This document shows positions 54,516 through 63,095 of a stretch of DNA of 64,000 nt, in pieces. The stretch lies in the NCBI GenBank assembly GCA_017449185.1, contig JAFSJZ010000037.1, positions 1 to 64,000 on the forward strand, read 5' to 3'. Origin of the DNA: Oscillospiraceae bacterium. GTDB lineage: Bacteria > Bacillota > Clostridia > Oscillospirales > Oscillospiraceae. The position numbers and the translations under genes were made by a program. Each line of letters begins with the position of its first letter. The stretch's first letter is position 1. Below the pieces are notes generated by a model. That model searched no databases. It worked only from the letters and a program-made list of their open reading frames with translations, and was not told the origin of the DNA.

Positions 54516-55525
54516 AAATACTCGCCTTTGAATCCACCTGTGACGAGACCGCCGTGGCTGTCGTCGAGGACGGAAGAAAGATCCTGAGCGATCAGATTTT
54601 CTCACAGGCCGACCTGCACGCCGTATACGGCGGCGTCGTACCGGAGATCGCCTCGCGCTGTCACGTCGAGTCGATCTCGCTTTTGACCGAACGTGCGCTC
54701 GAGCGGGCGGGGATCACGAGAGGAGAGATCGACGCGGTGGCGGTGAGCTATGCGCCGGGGCTGATCGGCGCGGTGCTGGTCGGTGTAAACTTTGCCAAAT
54801 CCGCCGCGCTCGCGCTCGGCGTGCCGCTGATCCCCGTGCACCACATCCGCGGACATATCGCTGCGAACTATCTGGCTTATCCGGATCTGGAGCCGCCCTT
54901 TCTGTGTCTGGCGATCTCCGGGGGCAATACGCTGCTGGTGGACGTAAGGGATTACACGGACATGGAGATCCTCGGTCAGACGCGCGACGACGCGGCCGGG
55001 GAATGCTTTGACAAGACCGCGCGCGTGCTCGGTCTGCCCTATCCCGGAGGAAAGCCGATCGACGAGCTCTCAAAGGGCGGAGACGACACGAAGTACATCT
55101 TTCCTGTCGGTCATGTTGACGGCAGCCCATACGATATGAGTTTTTCCGGCTTGAAGACAGCGGTGATCAATCTGGTGCACAACGCCGAGCAGAAGGGAGA
55201 GGAGCTCGACCGCGCCTCGCTGGCGGCCTCTTTTACCAGGACCGTGAGCGAAAGCCTCGTCCCGCGTACGATCGCGGCGGCGAAAGAGAGAGGCCGCGGC
55301 AAGCTGGTCGTGGCCGGCGGCGTGGCCGCCAACTCCCGTATCCGTGCCGATTTCAAGGCCGCGGCGGAGGAAAACGGTCTTTCGCTGTATATCCCGCCGC
55401 TGAAGCTCTGCGGCGACAACGGCGCGATGATCGGCGCGCAGGCCTATTACGAGTATCTCGCGGGCGTACGCGCCGGAAGCGATCTCAATGCCTACGCGAC
55501 GATGGATCTGAACGCGCGCTTTTGA
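54512..55525 (+). CDS. tsaD: tRNA N6-adenosine threonylcarbamoyltransferase
   Basis: Transfers threonylcarbamoyl from its adenylate to A37 of ANN-reading tRNAs, with TsaB and TsaE. 337 residues. Metal-binding HHIRGHIAAN (about 111-120), N-terminal ESTCDETAVAVVEDG, GGVVPEIASRCH, GGNTLLV and LCGDNGAMIG near the C-terminus, all Kae1/TsaD hallmarks. ATG overlaps the rimI stop. Confidence 0.97.
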   Translation: MKILAFESTCDETAVAVVEDGRKILSDQIFSQADLHAVYGGVVPEIASRCHVESISLLTERALERAGITRGEIDAVAVSYAPGLIGAVLVGVNFAKSAALALGVPLIPVHHIRGHIAANYLAYPDLEPPFLCLAISGGNTLLVDVRDYTDMEILGQTRDDAAGECFDKTARVLGLPYPGGKPIDELSKGGDDTKYIFPVGHVDGSPYDMSFSGLKTAVINLVHNAEQKGEELDRASLAASFTRTVSESLVPRTIAAAKERGRGKLVVAGGVAANSRIRADFKAAAEENGLSLYIPPLKLCGDNGAMIGAQAYYEYLAGVRAGSDLNAYATMDLNARF

Positions 55526-55561
55526 TCCGGAGCCCAAGAAGAAAACGAAAGGGTTGGAGAA

Positions 55562-56236
55562 ATGAGTTCAGTTCACGACGGACACCGAATGCGCTTGAAA
55601 CAGCAGTTTTCCGAGCACGGCGGCGAAAGCATGAACGATATCCAGTTTTTGGAGATGCTGCTGTATTACGCGATTCCGCGCAGCGACACAAATGAACTGT
55701 CCCACGCACTGCTAGAGCGTTACGGTTCGATCCGCGGCGTGCTCGATGCGGATGAGGCGGATCTGCAAAAGGTCGCGGGCGTGGGCAAAAGCACGGTGCT
55801 GCTCTTCAAAGCCGCAAAGGAGACGATGCGGCGCTATATGAGCTCTCCCTCGCAGGAAAAGGCGTACATCTGCTCTTCCTCCGATGCGGGACGCTATTTC
55901 GTGCCGATCCTGCGCTTTGAGACCGAGGAGAAGGTGTATCTCATGTGCCTCAACGGCAGAGGAGGTGTGATCAGCTGTACGCAGCTCGGCACCGGCACCT
56001 TCCGCGGCGTCAATGTGAGCGTCCGCAGGATCGTGGACGAGGCGGTGCGCCGTCACAGCACAAGCGTCGTGCTCGCGCACAATCATCCGTCCAGCTTCGC
56101 CATCCCGTCTGTAGAAGACCGAAGCTTTACGCTGGAGCTCAGACGAGCGCTGGAACTGATGGACATACGCCTGATGGATCACATCATCGTGGCCGAGGGC
56201 GATTATGTATCTTTTGCACAATCCGGATATCTGTGA
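55562..56236 (+). CDS. radC: RadC-family JAB-domain protein
   Basis: 224 residues. Helix-hairpin-helix-like N-terminal part (LQKVAGVGKSTVLLFKAA, about 67-84) and a C-terminal RadC JAB1/MPN domain with AHNHPSSFAIPSVEDRSFT (about 177-195), matching the H-x-H-x(7)-S-x(2)-D metal motif. Despite the name, a DNA-repair role is doubtful in the family; deubiquitinase-like hydrolase activity is only suggested by fold. GGTTGGAGAA precedes the ATG. Confidence 0.9.
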   Translation: MSSVHDGHRMRLKQQFSEHGGESMNDIQFLEMLLYYAIPRSDTNELSHALLERYGSIRGVLDADEADLQKVAGVGKSTVLLFKAAKETMRRYMSSPSQEKAYICSSSDAGRYFVPILRFETEEKVYLMCLNGRGGVISCTQLGTGTFRGVNVSVRRIVDEAVRRHSTSVVLAHNHPSSFAIPSVEDRSFTLELRRALELMDIRLMDHIIVAEGDYVSFAQSGYL

Positions 56237-56640
56237 TACGGTTCCGGGAGGGAAAACCGTTATGTGAACTAAAATGTGTTTCTTTTTTGTAACCATCAAC
56301 GGATTGCGGCTTCGACCCGATACGCCATGCATCGACAAAAAACCTTCTCTCTCAACAAAAAGCGCCTGTTGATAAATCTGTTGGAAATGTTGATAACTAC
56401 TTGCAAACATTTTATTCTCTTCGGTTATGTAACGCATTTTTCTCCTGATTTGCAATCTTATTCACACAAAAAAATGCCGGGATTATTCTTAGAAAAATAA
56501 AAATTCCAACCAAACGACGACGGACGGATCCGGACGGCGAATGATTTGTAACAGGCTTATACAGACCGTAATTGCCGGAAATGTATTCAAAGCCGATGAC
56601 GCGTTCCTTCGGCGTCTGACCGGCTTTTCCTCCGGGAAAA
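56237..56640. other. AT-rich gene-free stretch with three DnaA-box-like 9-mers
   Basis: About 400 bases without a convincing gene. It holds TGTTGATAA at 56367-56375 and 56388-56396 and TTATTCACA at 56458-56466, each one base from the consensus DnaA box (TTATCCACA or its complement), in a locally AT-rich sequence unlike the GC-rich surroundings. No dnaA, dnaN or AT-rich unwinding repeats are beside it, so I do not call an origin. Confidence 0.4.
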
Positions 56641-56650
56641 AGAATACTTG

Positions 56651-56679
56651 TTGACTTGCGTTTTATTTTATGCTACAAT
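56651..56679 (+). promoter_or_regulatory. tRNA-Thr promoter
   Basis: TTGACT (56651-56656), 17 bases, TACAAT (56674-56679). Confidence 0.75.
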
Positions 56680-56708
56680 ACCGCTTGCGGTCGGGAAGAG
56701 ACCCGCAC

Positions 56709-56784
56709 GCTGGCATAGCTCAGTCGGTAGAGCAGCTGATTCGTAATCAGCAGGTCGTGTGTTCGAGTCACATTGCCAGCTCCA
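56709..56784 (+). tRNA. tRNA-Thr (CGT)
   Basis: 76 bases with encoded CCA. Acceptor GCTGGCA pairs with TGCCAGC, anticodon stem-loop GCTGA-TTCGTAA-TCAGC gives anticodon CGT, and the T-arm is GTGTG-TTCGAGT-CACAT. Followed directly by a hairpin terminator. Confidence 0.96.
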
Positions 56785-56785
56785 A

Positions 56786-56818
56786 AAACTCCGTGTTCAA
56801 AAGAACACGGAGTTTTTC
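56786..56818 (+). terminator. Terminator of tRNA-Thr
   Basis: AAAACTCCGTGTTC-AAAA-GAACACGGAGTTTTT. Confidence 0.92.
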
Positions 56819-56890
56819 TATCAGATACTGGAAAGCATGAGAGAGGTCTGTTATACTGTCTGGTAAGCAAGAGGAGAGGAGGAAACGCAT

Positions 56891-57937
56891 ATGCCTTCCT
56901 GGCTGTCGGGGTTTGAAGAGCTTTGGGTCTTTTTGACGATATTTGCCGTCTTGCTGTGCCTGTTTATCTTGCTGTGCTATGGATGCCCCTATCGCCTGGG
57001 CAACAGCATCCTGCTGCTCTTTACGCTCCTTTTCGGCATGATGATCGCCGCTGCGCTGATCGCTGAGGACGATGCGTATTTTGTCCTGTATGCCGTGCTG
57101 GCGGTTCTGGTCATGATCGCGCTCGTACCGATCATGCTGATCTGGAACGGCGTTCTGATGATAAAACGGGAAGCGTTCGGTTTGGCAAATATCCTCTCTC
57201 TCCTGACAGGGCTGCTGATTCTTGGCGGCGAAGCCGCCGTCGTGGTTTTTGTCCTCCGCGGAGCACCCTCCTCCGGAAACGGTTTGACAGGCGGCATCCT
57301 GCTGCTCTTTGGCGCGACGGTCTTTTACGCCGCGGCGCTTCTGCTCTCCTTTGTGCTGTATGTGCTGGTCCTGCCGCTTCTGCCGCACAGAAAGCGTTTT
57401 TCTGCGATCATTATCCACGGCTGCGCGCTGATTCGCGGCGAGACGGTATCGCGTATCCTCGGAGCGCGCGTCGAAAAGGCGCTTGAGATCTACCGAAAAA
57501 GCGGCGTTTCGGCGCGTTTGATCGCCAGCGGCGGGCAGGGAGACGACGAAACGATTTCCGAGGCGGAGGCGATGGAGCGCTTCATGCTGGGAAAGGGTGT
57601 CCCGCATGAGGCGATCGTCCGGGAGGACAAGAGCCGCTCGAGCAGAGAAAACCTTGTTTTTGCCGAAAGGCGAATAGAAGAACTCGGCATCGAGGGAAGA
57701 ACGGCGCTCGTGACGAGCAATTACCATCTTTTCCGTTGTCTGATGCTTGCGCACGAGCTCGGCATCCGCTGTACGGGCTTCGGAGCAAAAGTAGCAGCTT
57801 ACTACTGGCCAAGTGCGGTCATCCGCGAATTTGCCGCCGTTTATCTGCAAAAAAAAGTATTTTTGCGCGCTCTGATCGGCTACGCCGTGACGGTGCTGCT
57901 CCCCTTCGCGGTGCTGATGTTCGGCTTTTCGGGATAG
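56891..57937 (+). CDS. Membrane protein with DUF218 (YdcF/ElyC/SanA-like) domain
   Basis: 348 residues. About six membrane segments (10-140) precede a DUF218 domain (about 170-310): IIIHGCALIRGETVSRIL, SARLIASGGQGDDETISEAE, VREDKSRSSRENLVFAER and ALVTSNYHLFRCLMLA, followed by another membrane segment at the C-terminus. Related proteins (ElyC, SanA) affect envelope and lipid-carrier homeostasis in enterobacteria; here only the family is certain. GAGAGGAGGAAAC precedes the ATG. Confidence 0.85.
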   Translation: MPSWLSGFEELWVFLTIFAVLLCLFILLCYGCPYRLGNSILLLFTLLFGMMIAAALIAEDDAYFVLYAVLAVLVMIALVPIMLIWNGVLMIKREAFGLANILSLLTGLLILGGEAAVVVFVLRGAPSSGNGLTGGILLLFGATVFYAAALLLSFVLYVLVLPLLPHRKRFSAIIIHGCALIRGETVSRILGARVEKALEIYRKSGVSARLIASGGQGDDETISEAEAMERFMLGKGVPHEAIVREDKSRSSRENLVFAERRIEELGIEGRTALVTSNYHLFRCLMLAHELGIRCTGFGAKVAAYYWPSAVIREFAAVYLQKKVFLRALIGYAVTVLLPFAVLMFGFSG

Positions 57938-57959
57938 ATGCCAATCTCTTTTACCTGAT

Positions 57960-57997
57960 AAAAAAGGCTCACGGTAAAACCGTGAGCCTTTTTTTCA
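57960..57997. terminator. Bidirectional terminator between DUF218 gene and membrane protein gene
   Basis: AAAAAAGGCTCACGGT-AAA-ACCGTGAGCCTTTTTTT. Confidence 0.92.
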
Positions 57998-58013
57998 TGC
58001 TGTTCAGGATCGT

Positions 58014-58484
58014 TCACGCGGGAAAGGTCGGGATGATGGAGCCGTCCAGTCCCAACTCCTTGAGACGGCTGCGGATCTCTTTGGGCTTGCGCTCAAGCAT
58101 GGCGGTGCGCAGCGCGTCGTCGGGAATGAAGCGGGAATAAGCCGAACAGAAGAGATCGAAAGTGCCGCGCTCGGTGATTTTCAGATGCGGCAGAAACAGC
58201 AGCAGCGCCGAGAGCGCACCCACAAAGAAACTGATTATCAGATAGAGTTTGCAGAAACGGATGACGATAAAGCTGATGATCAGAATGACGACGACGCAGA
58301 CGATGACCGACATGTTCGTATATTTGTCAGCGCCGGGTGCGACCAACTCGGGATCCTGCGCGCGCAGCTTTTTGACCATCGGATAGGCGGTCATAAAATT
58401 GAACGCAAGCTGACGGACAAAGAGATAGGAAAAAAGCCAGCCGCCGAAGAATATCGCGGCAGCCCACATGATCTTCATGGCCAT
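58014..58484 (-). CDS. Membrane protein, unknown
   Basis: 156 residues with about three membrane segments (7-27, 58-78, 80-98) and a C-terminal soluble part of about 55 residues (SRFIPDDALRTAMLERKPKE and similar). No family recognised. It is divergent from spoIIIAA with 121 bases between, and convergent with the DUF218 gene. No sporulation promoter is visible on this side, so involvement in sporulation is not supported. Confidence 0.65.
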   Translation of the reverse strand: MAMKIMWAAAIFFGGWLFSYLFVRQLAFNFMTAYPMVKKLRAQDPELVAPGADKYTNMSVIVCVVVILIISFIVIRFCKLYLIISFFVGALSALLLFLPHLKITERGTFDLFCSAYSRFIPDDALRTAMLERKPKEIRSRLKELGLDGSIIPTFPA

Positions 58485-58557
58485 TTTGCAGCAAGCCTCC
58501 GTGCTTCCATATTTGTTTAGCGTTTAGCATCATACCACAAGGTCATAGAAGTTTCAA

Positions 58558-58585
58558 GAATAATTCCTTGCCCTTCTCATATAGT
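58558..58585 (+). promoter_or_regulatory. Sigma-E-like promoter of the spoIIIA operon
   Basis: GAATAAT (58558-58564), 13 bases, CATATAGT (58578-58585), 20 bases before the start codon. Matches 6 of 7 and 6 of 8 positions of the Bacillus sigma-E boxes; the spoIIIA operon is sigma-E-controlled in model spore formers. Confidence 0.5.
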
Positions 58586-58605
58586 GTCATCGGGAAGTGA
58601 GATGA

Positions 58606-59448
58606 ATGGATTCATTTTCCGCGGCGCTCGAACTGCTGCCGCGAAAGTATGCCTCCGCGCTTGAGCCGTACGCTCCGTATGCGCCGGAGGAGCTGCGCCT
58701 CCGCGTCGGACGGGCCCCCGCTCTCCTTTATGAAGGAAGAGAACACCGTTCGGCCGCGGACAAGGTTGAAGAGAGCGATTTGAAACGCATACTGGACAAG
58801 GCTACGGGAGCCTCTCTGTACAACGCGGCCGAGGCTATGCGTCAGGGCTATTACTGCACGGGCGCGCTCCGGATCGGCATCTGCGGGAAAGCGGTGAGCG
58901 GCGGGATCGGCTTTTCCGGATACAGCTCGCTGTGTATCCGTCTGGCGCACGACTGCCGCGGCGTATGCCGCGAAACGGCGGACAAGCTCATGCGGGAGGG
59001 CTGCCCGAACACTTTGATCGTCTCGCCGCCGGGCGGCGGAAAGACGACGGCGCTGCGCGATCTGATCCGACAACTTGCCGACGGCGGCGTTCGTGTCGGC
59101 GTTGTCGATGAACGCGGAGAGCTCTCCGGCGGGATCTTTGAGCTCGGCCGCTGCAGCGACGTGATCTCGGGTCTTGACAAGCTCTCGGGCGCGCTGCTGC
59201 TCCTGCGATCGATGTCGCCCCAGATCGTGGCGGTCGACGAGATCAGCGCGCCGGAGGACCTCAGAGCGATCAGAGAAATAAGCGGGTGCGGCGTCGGGAT
59301 CCTGGCGACGGTCCATGCGAGGGACGAGGAGGACCTGAGACGGCGTCCCGCTTATCAAAGCCTGATGAAAAGCGGCGTTTTTGAACAGCTGCTCTTTATC
59401 CGGCAAAAGAACGGAATAAGAAGCTATGAAATGAGGGAATGTCCGTGA
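58606..59448 (+). CDS. spoIIIAA: Stage III sporulation protein AA (secretion ATPase)
   Basis: ATPase resembling type II/IV secretion motors that energises the SpoIIIA-SpoIIQ channel between mother cell and forespore. 280 residues. Walker A VSPPGGGKTTALRDLI (about 142-157), then VVDERGELSGG and the Walker B region PQIVAVDEI. First of the eight-gene operon; spoIIIAB overlaps its stop. Confidence 0.96.
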   Translation: MDSFSAALELLPRKYASALEPYAPYAPEELRLRVGRAPALLYEGREHRSAADKVEESDLKRILDKATGASLYNAAEAMRQGYYCTGALRIGICGKAVSGGIGFSGYSSLCIRLAHDCRGVCRETADKLMREGCPNTLIVSPPGGGKTTALRDLIRQLADGGVRVGVVDERGELSGGIFELGRCSDVISGLDKLSGALLLLRSMSPQIVAVDEISAPEDLRAIREISGCGVGILATVHARDEEDLRRRPAYQSLMKSGVFEQLLFIRQKNGIRSYEMRECP

Positions 59449-59960
59449 GAAAGATGCTTGGGGCCGCAGCGATCCTGCTGGGCTGTTTCCTGTCAGCATG
59501 GTGCAGGATCCGCGCCGGACGCAGGCGGGAGGCTGTGCTGCTGCTGATGCGCGACAGCCTTACGGAGTTTCGCAGAGAACTTACGGACAGACGCGGCGGG
59601 ATGAGGGATATTCTGACTTCGCTTGCCGGAAGAAATGCGCGCCGTGAAACCGGGCCCTTTTTCGATCGAATCTGCGCAGACATGGATGAGCTCGGAGAAA
59701 AAAGCTTTTCGGAGATATGGCGCTCGGGCGTCGCCGGAGAGCTCGGCATGTTGGGAGAAGAGGCTGTGGATACGGTCGGCGCGCTGGGCGACAGCCTTGG
59801 CGGGAGCGAGCTTGCCCTTCAGTGCGAGGCGCTCGAAAACGCCGCGCATGAGATGGAGAGACTGGCAAGAAAAGAAAGAGAGGCGCTGCCCGGGGAGAGG
59901 CGGATGAGCTTCGGGCTGTCTCTTGCCGCGGGAGCGATGCTTGTGATCGTGCTGATTTAA
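59445..59960 (+). CDS. spoIIIAB: Stage III sporulation protein AB
   Basis: 171 residues. N-terminal membrane segment (about 4-20) and C-terminal membrane segment (about 155-170) around a helical domain like GspF-type platform proteins. The start is taken as GTG 59445, which overlaps the spoIIIAA stop as GTGA and has GAGGGA about seven bases before it; ATG 59439 lies directly on that site. Confidence 0.92.
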   Translation: MRKMLGAAAILLGCFLSAWCRIRAGRRREAVLLLMRDSLTEFRRELTDRRGGMRDILTSLAGRNARRETGPFFDRICADMDELGEKSFSEIWRSGVAGELGMLGEEAVDTVGALGDSLGGSELALQCEALENAAHEMERLARKEREALPGERRMSFGLSLAAGAMLVIVLI

Positions 59961-59967
59961 GGAGACA

Positions 59968-60162
59968 ATGGAAGTTGATCTGATTTTCAAGGTCGCTGCG
60001 GTCGGACTTCTCGCTGCGGTGATCAACATTCTGCTGCAGCGTTCGGGCCGCGACGAGCAGGCGCTGATGACGACGATCGCCGCGCTTGTCGTCGTTTTGA
60101 CGATGCTCGTGCAGAAGATCAGCGATCTCTTCAGCATGATCAAATCGCTGTTCCATCTCTGA
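59968..60162 (+). CDS. spoIIIAC: Stage III sporulation protein AC
   Basis: 64 residues, two membrane segments (7-24, 34-54) with the family's QRSGRDEQALMTTIA loop between them. Predicted membrane component of the SpoIIIA channel. GGAGACA precedes the ATG, and it lies three bases before spoIIIAD. Confidence 0.93.
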   Translation: MEVDLIFKVAAVGLLAAVINILLQRSGRDEQALMTTIAALVVVLTMLVQKISDLFSMIKSLFHL

Positions 60163-60165
60163 GAA

Positions 60166-60552
60166 ATGGAGCTGCCGATCAGAATCTGCGGGATACTGCT
60201 CGTCTCCTGCTGTGCTGCACTGATGATCCGCAGAAACAGTCCCGAACTTTCGCTGCTGCTCTCGATGGCCGCGGTCACGCTGGTAATCGGGGCCGCCGCG
60301 GCACTCTTTAAGCCCCTTACGGATTTATGGGAGAAATCACGCGAGCTGTTCGGAGTAGGGGAAGTCTATCTGCTGCCCGTCGTAAAATGCTGCGCCATCG
60401 CGCTCATTTCGCGGCTGACGGCTGATCTGTGCCGGGAGGCGTCGCAGATCGCCGCCGCTTCCGCAGTCGAGTTTTTAGGCCTTCTCTGCGCGCTCGGCGC
60501 GGCCATGCCGCTTGTAGGGAACATGATGTCGGTGATCGGAGAAATGCTGTGA
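60166..60552 (+). CDS. spoIIIAD: Stage III sporulation protein AD
   Basis: 128 residues with about four hydrophobic segments. Signature LLPVVKCCAIALISRLTADL and REASQIAAASAVEFLG in the C-terminal half. It resembles SpoIIIAC duplicated. Its stop overlaps the GTG of spoIIIAE. Confidence 0.94.
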   Translation: MELPIRICGILLVSCCAALMIRRNSPELSLLLSMAAVTLVIGAAAALFKPLTDLWEKSRELFGVGEVYLLPVVKCCAIALISRLTADLCREASQIAAASAVEFLGLLCALGAAMPLVGNMMSVIGEML

Positions 60553-61628
60553 GGATCATTCTGTGCATAGCCGCGCTTTCCTGCCTTCTAGTCGTCCCGG
60601 TTTTCGCCGCGGGAGAAGGGCTGGATGTTTCGGCGGTGGAGGATGCGCTGCCCGACGACGCGCGGGAAGTGAGCGGCTCGCTCATGACCGACGGCAGTTA
60701 TGACGTGCACGGCGCGATCGGCCGGCTGATCGATAAGGCAAAAACAAATCTCAACAGAGAAATACGCGGCGAGATCAAAGAGCTCGCACGCATCGCGGCG
60801 ATCGCCGTCGTTTGTACGGCGGCGGAGGCAGTCTGCACGGACGGCAGGATGGAACAGATCATATCTCTATGCGCCTGTTCGGCCGTGGTTCTCCTGGCTG
60901 CGGGCTCGATCGATTCGATGACGGAGCAGCTGACGGAGGCGATCCGCATGCTGTGCGACTATGCGCGTGCGGCGCTCCCGGCGGTCTATACAGCCTCGGC
61001 TGTCAGCGGAGCGGTGGTTTCAGCCGGTGCGAAATATGCGGCGGTCAGTTTGAGCATGAGTATCATGATGGATGTACTGCAGCGTCTCACGGTGCCGCTC
61101 ATCTACGCCTATCTTGCCGTCTGCATTTGCCGCTGCGTCTCTCAGAACGCTCTGCTCGGGGCGGCCTCCTCCGTGATCAAATGGGTATGTGTCACGGCCA
61201 TGACCGTGCTGACGATGGGCGTGAGCGCCTATATCACGCTCACCGGGGCCTTGACGGGCGGAGCCGACGCAGTTGCCGTCAAAGGCACGCGCACACTGAT
61301 CGCAGGCACGCTTCCCGTCGTAGGCGGGATCCTGTCCGACGCGGCCTCCGTCGTTCTGGCAAGCGCTTCCGTCATCAAAAGCTCGGCAGGCGTCTTTGCT
61401 CTGATCGGCGTATGTGCGCTGTGCCTGGGTCCCTTCGTTGCGATCGGGGTGAAGATGCTGCTTTTTCGCCTCTGTGCCGCCGTGGCCTCCGCTATGGAGG
61501 GAAAGCGTCTTGCGGCGCTTCTGGGCGATCTCTCCGGCGCGCTGGGGATGATGATGGGCGTCCTCGGTACACTGACGATCATGCTTTTTATCGCCTTTAC
61601 GGCGGCGATTCGGACGGTGAACGGATGA
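60549..61628 (+). CDS. spoIIIAE: Stage III sporulation protein AE
   Basis: Large multi-pass component of the SpoIIIA channel. 359 residues. Signal-peptide-like start (1-21, ending VFAAG), then about eight membrane segments with YTASAVSGAVVSAGAKYAAV and LTGALTGGADAVAVKGTR. It starts at GTG 60549, overlapping the spoIIIAD stop by four bases (GTGA), so translation is coupled. Confidence 0.95.
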   Translation: MRIILCIAALSCLLVVPVFAAGEGLDVSAVEDALPDDAREVSGSLMTDGSYDVHGAIGRLIDKAKTNLNREIRGEIKELARIAAIAVVCTAAEAVCTDGRMEQIISLCACSAVVLLAAGSIDSMTEQLTEAIRMLCDYARAALPAVYTASAVSGAVVSAGAKYAAVSLSMSIMMDVLQRLTVPLIYAYLAVCICRCVSQNALLGAASSVIKWVCVTAMTVLTMGVSAYITLTGALTGGADAVAVKGTRTLIAGTLPVVGGILSDAASVVLASASVIKSSAGVFALIGVCALCLGPFVAIGVKMLLFRLCAAVASAMEGKRLAALLGDLSGALGMMMGVLGTLTIMLFIAFTAAIRTVNG

Positions 61629-62116
61629 ACGCGGTATCGCTCAAGGCGATCTGCGCGGCGTCGGTCTTTTACGGCGTTTTGCTCACGCTGATGCCGGAGG
61701 GAAAAGAGAAGAGGATCGCTTCGATGTGCGTGACGGCTGCGCTCACGTTGATGCTGCTCGGCTTATGCCGTTCTCTCGGATGGGAGAGCTATGCCGTGTC
61801 GCTTGCGGAAGCGGCAAGCGCTTCGGAGACCATAGCATCCGACGCGGAAACCCAACGGCGAGAGCTTAACAGACTTGTCATAGAGCGTGCGTGCGAAGAA
61901 TATATTATGGACAAAGCCGCGGAACTGTCGCTGCATATTCATAGCGTCAGCGTGAGCGCGCGGTGGAGCCGAGAGGAAGTATGGGTACCGGAGCGGGTGA
62001 AGATCGCGCTTGCAGCGGACGGAGACGGCCGCGAGAGGCTTTCGTCTTTGATAGAGGCGGAACTCGGGATCCCGGAGCGGATGCAGGAGTGGAATCTTGA
62101 AGGAACTGAGGGATAA
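61625..62116 (+). CDS. spoIIIAF: Stage III sporulation protein AF
   Basis: 163 residues. Two N-terminal membrane segments (about 5-22, 32-48), then an extracytoplasmic ring-building-motif-like domain (about 70-160) that is weakly conserved in the family. The ATG overlaps the spoIIIAE stop as ATGA. Identified mainly by position plus topology. Confidence 0.88.
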   Translation: MNAVSLKAICAASVFYGVLLTLMPEGKEKRIASMCVTAALTLMLLGLCRSLGWESYAVSLAEAASASETIASDAETQRRELNRLVIERACEEYIMDKAAELSLHIHSVSVSARWSREEVWVPERVKIALAADGDGRERLSSLIEAELGIPERMQEWNLEGTEG

Positions 62117-62402
62117 ACTGAAAGCCTATCGCTTTCCGCTGCTGATCCTTGCTGTGGGCGTCGCACTGATGCTCATTCCGTCTGCGGCCAAAAGCAGCGC
62201 AGCGGAGGTGGGGGGGCTCGGCGAGGCGCTGAGCTTGACGCAGGGGGTGGGGGAAGCCTATGTGCTGATCTCTGATAACGGGGTCGTCGTGGTATGCGAC
62301 GGCGCCTCCGACGCCGCGACGCGGCTGGAGATCATTACGGCGGTGAAAACCTATACGGGCTTCGGCGCGGATCAGATAACCGTCTTGAAAAGAAATCGTT
62401 AA
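62097..62402 (+). CDS. spoIIIAG: Stage III sporulation protein AG, short form
   Basis: Secreted-ring subunit of the SpoIIIA-SpoIIQ channel. 101 residues, about half the length of Bacillus SpoIIIAG (~230). One membrane segment (about 14-32) and one ring-building motif domain (AYVLISDNGVVVVCDGASD and ITAVKTYTGFGADQITVLK) remain; the long beta-triangle insertion is absent. The start is TTG 62097, supported by CAGGAG seven bases upstream. It overlaps spoIIIAF by 20 bases. Confidence 0.88.
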   Translation: MKELRDKLKAYRFPLLILAVGVALMLIPSAAKSSAAEVGGLGEALSLTQGVGEAYVLISDNGVVVVCDGASDAATRLEIITAVKTYTGFGADQITVLKRNR

Positions 62403-62419
62403 GTTGGAGGAGTGGAATC

Positions 62420-62950
62420 ATGAAAAACAGGAAACGAAACATCGCGCTGCTCTCTGTTCTGATGTGCGTCGCCGCGGCGGTGCTGCTCAACTGGTCGTAC
62501 AACAACCGATGGGGAAAGGCGGACCGGGTGATGACCGCGGCGGAGGACAGAGAAATGTCCGAGGCGAACGCGATCAAAAGCAGCTCGATCAACTCCGGCT
62601 ATTTTGCGGAAGCGCGCCTGACGCGCCAGGTGTCGCGAGACGAAGCGCTTCAGCTGCTGCAGTCCGCCGCCTCGGCCGACGCGGCCTCGCAGGAGACGAT
62701 CGACAGCGCCATGAACGCAATCGCCGCGATGGCGACCTGCTCGATGCAGGAGACGCAGATAGAAAACCTGCTGCTGGCAAAGGATTTCGCAGACTGCGTC
62801 GTATACATCGGCAACGGAGCCGTCACGGTGGCGGTCCCCGCGCCGATCGACGGATTGAGCGAAGAAGCGGTGGCGCGGATCACGGACGTGATCTGCACGG
62901 AGACAGAATATGACGCGACAAAGTTGAACATCATCGAAGTCAAGGCCTGA
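62420..62950 (+). CDS. spoIIIAH: Stage III sporulation protein AH
   Basis: Mother-cell channel protein whose outer domain binds forespore SpoIIQ. 176 residues. Membrane segment (about 8-24), a coiled/helical linker with GYFAEARLTRQVSRDEALQL (about 56-75, typical) and a C-terminal ring-building-motif domain (about 115-175). TTGGAGGAG precedes the ATG. Last gene of the operon before the terminator. Confidence 0.94.
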   Translation: MKNRKRNIALLSVLMCVAAAVLLNWSYNNRWGKADRVMTAAEDREMSEANAIKSSSINSGYFAEARLTRQVSRDEALQLLQSAASADAASQETIDSAMNAIAAMATCSMQETQIENLLLAKDFADCVVYIGNGAVTVAVPAPIDGLSEEAVARITDVICTETEYDATKLNIIEVKA

Positions 62951-62954
62951 AACG

Positions 62955-62988
62955 AAAAAAGCCCGGATGCTCCTTCCGGGCTTTTTGC
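62955..62988 (+). terminator. Terminator of the spoIIIA operon
   Basis: AAAAAAGCCCGGA-TGCTCCT-TCCGGGCTTTTT. Confidence 0.92.
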
Positions 62989-63037
62989 ATATTCACAGAC
63001 TATTTTCATTTTTCTATTCATTTTTATCGGATAAGTC

Positions 63038-63066
63038 TTTCTTTTTTCACGGCGTCGTGGTAAAAT
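63038..63066 (+). promoter_or_regulatory. Promoter of asp23-nusB
   Basis: TTTCTT (63038-63043), 17 bases, TAAAAT (63061-63066). The -35 box is weak. Confidence 0.45.
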
Positions 63067-63095
63067 ATCTTGAAAAATCTTCAGGAGGTTTTCTC

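Noticed and set aside
56237..56640. Chromosomal replication origin
   Set aside because: No dnaA/dnaN/recF neighbours and no exact DnaA boxes; only three one-mismatch 9-mers.
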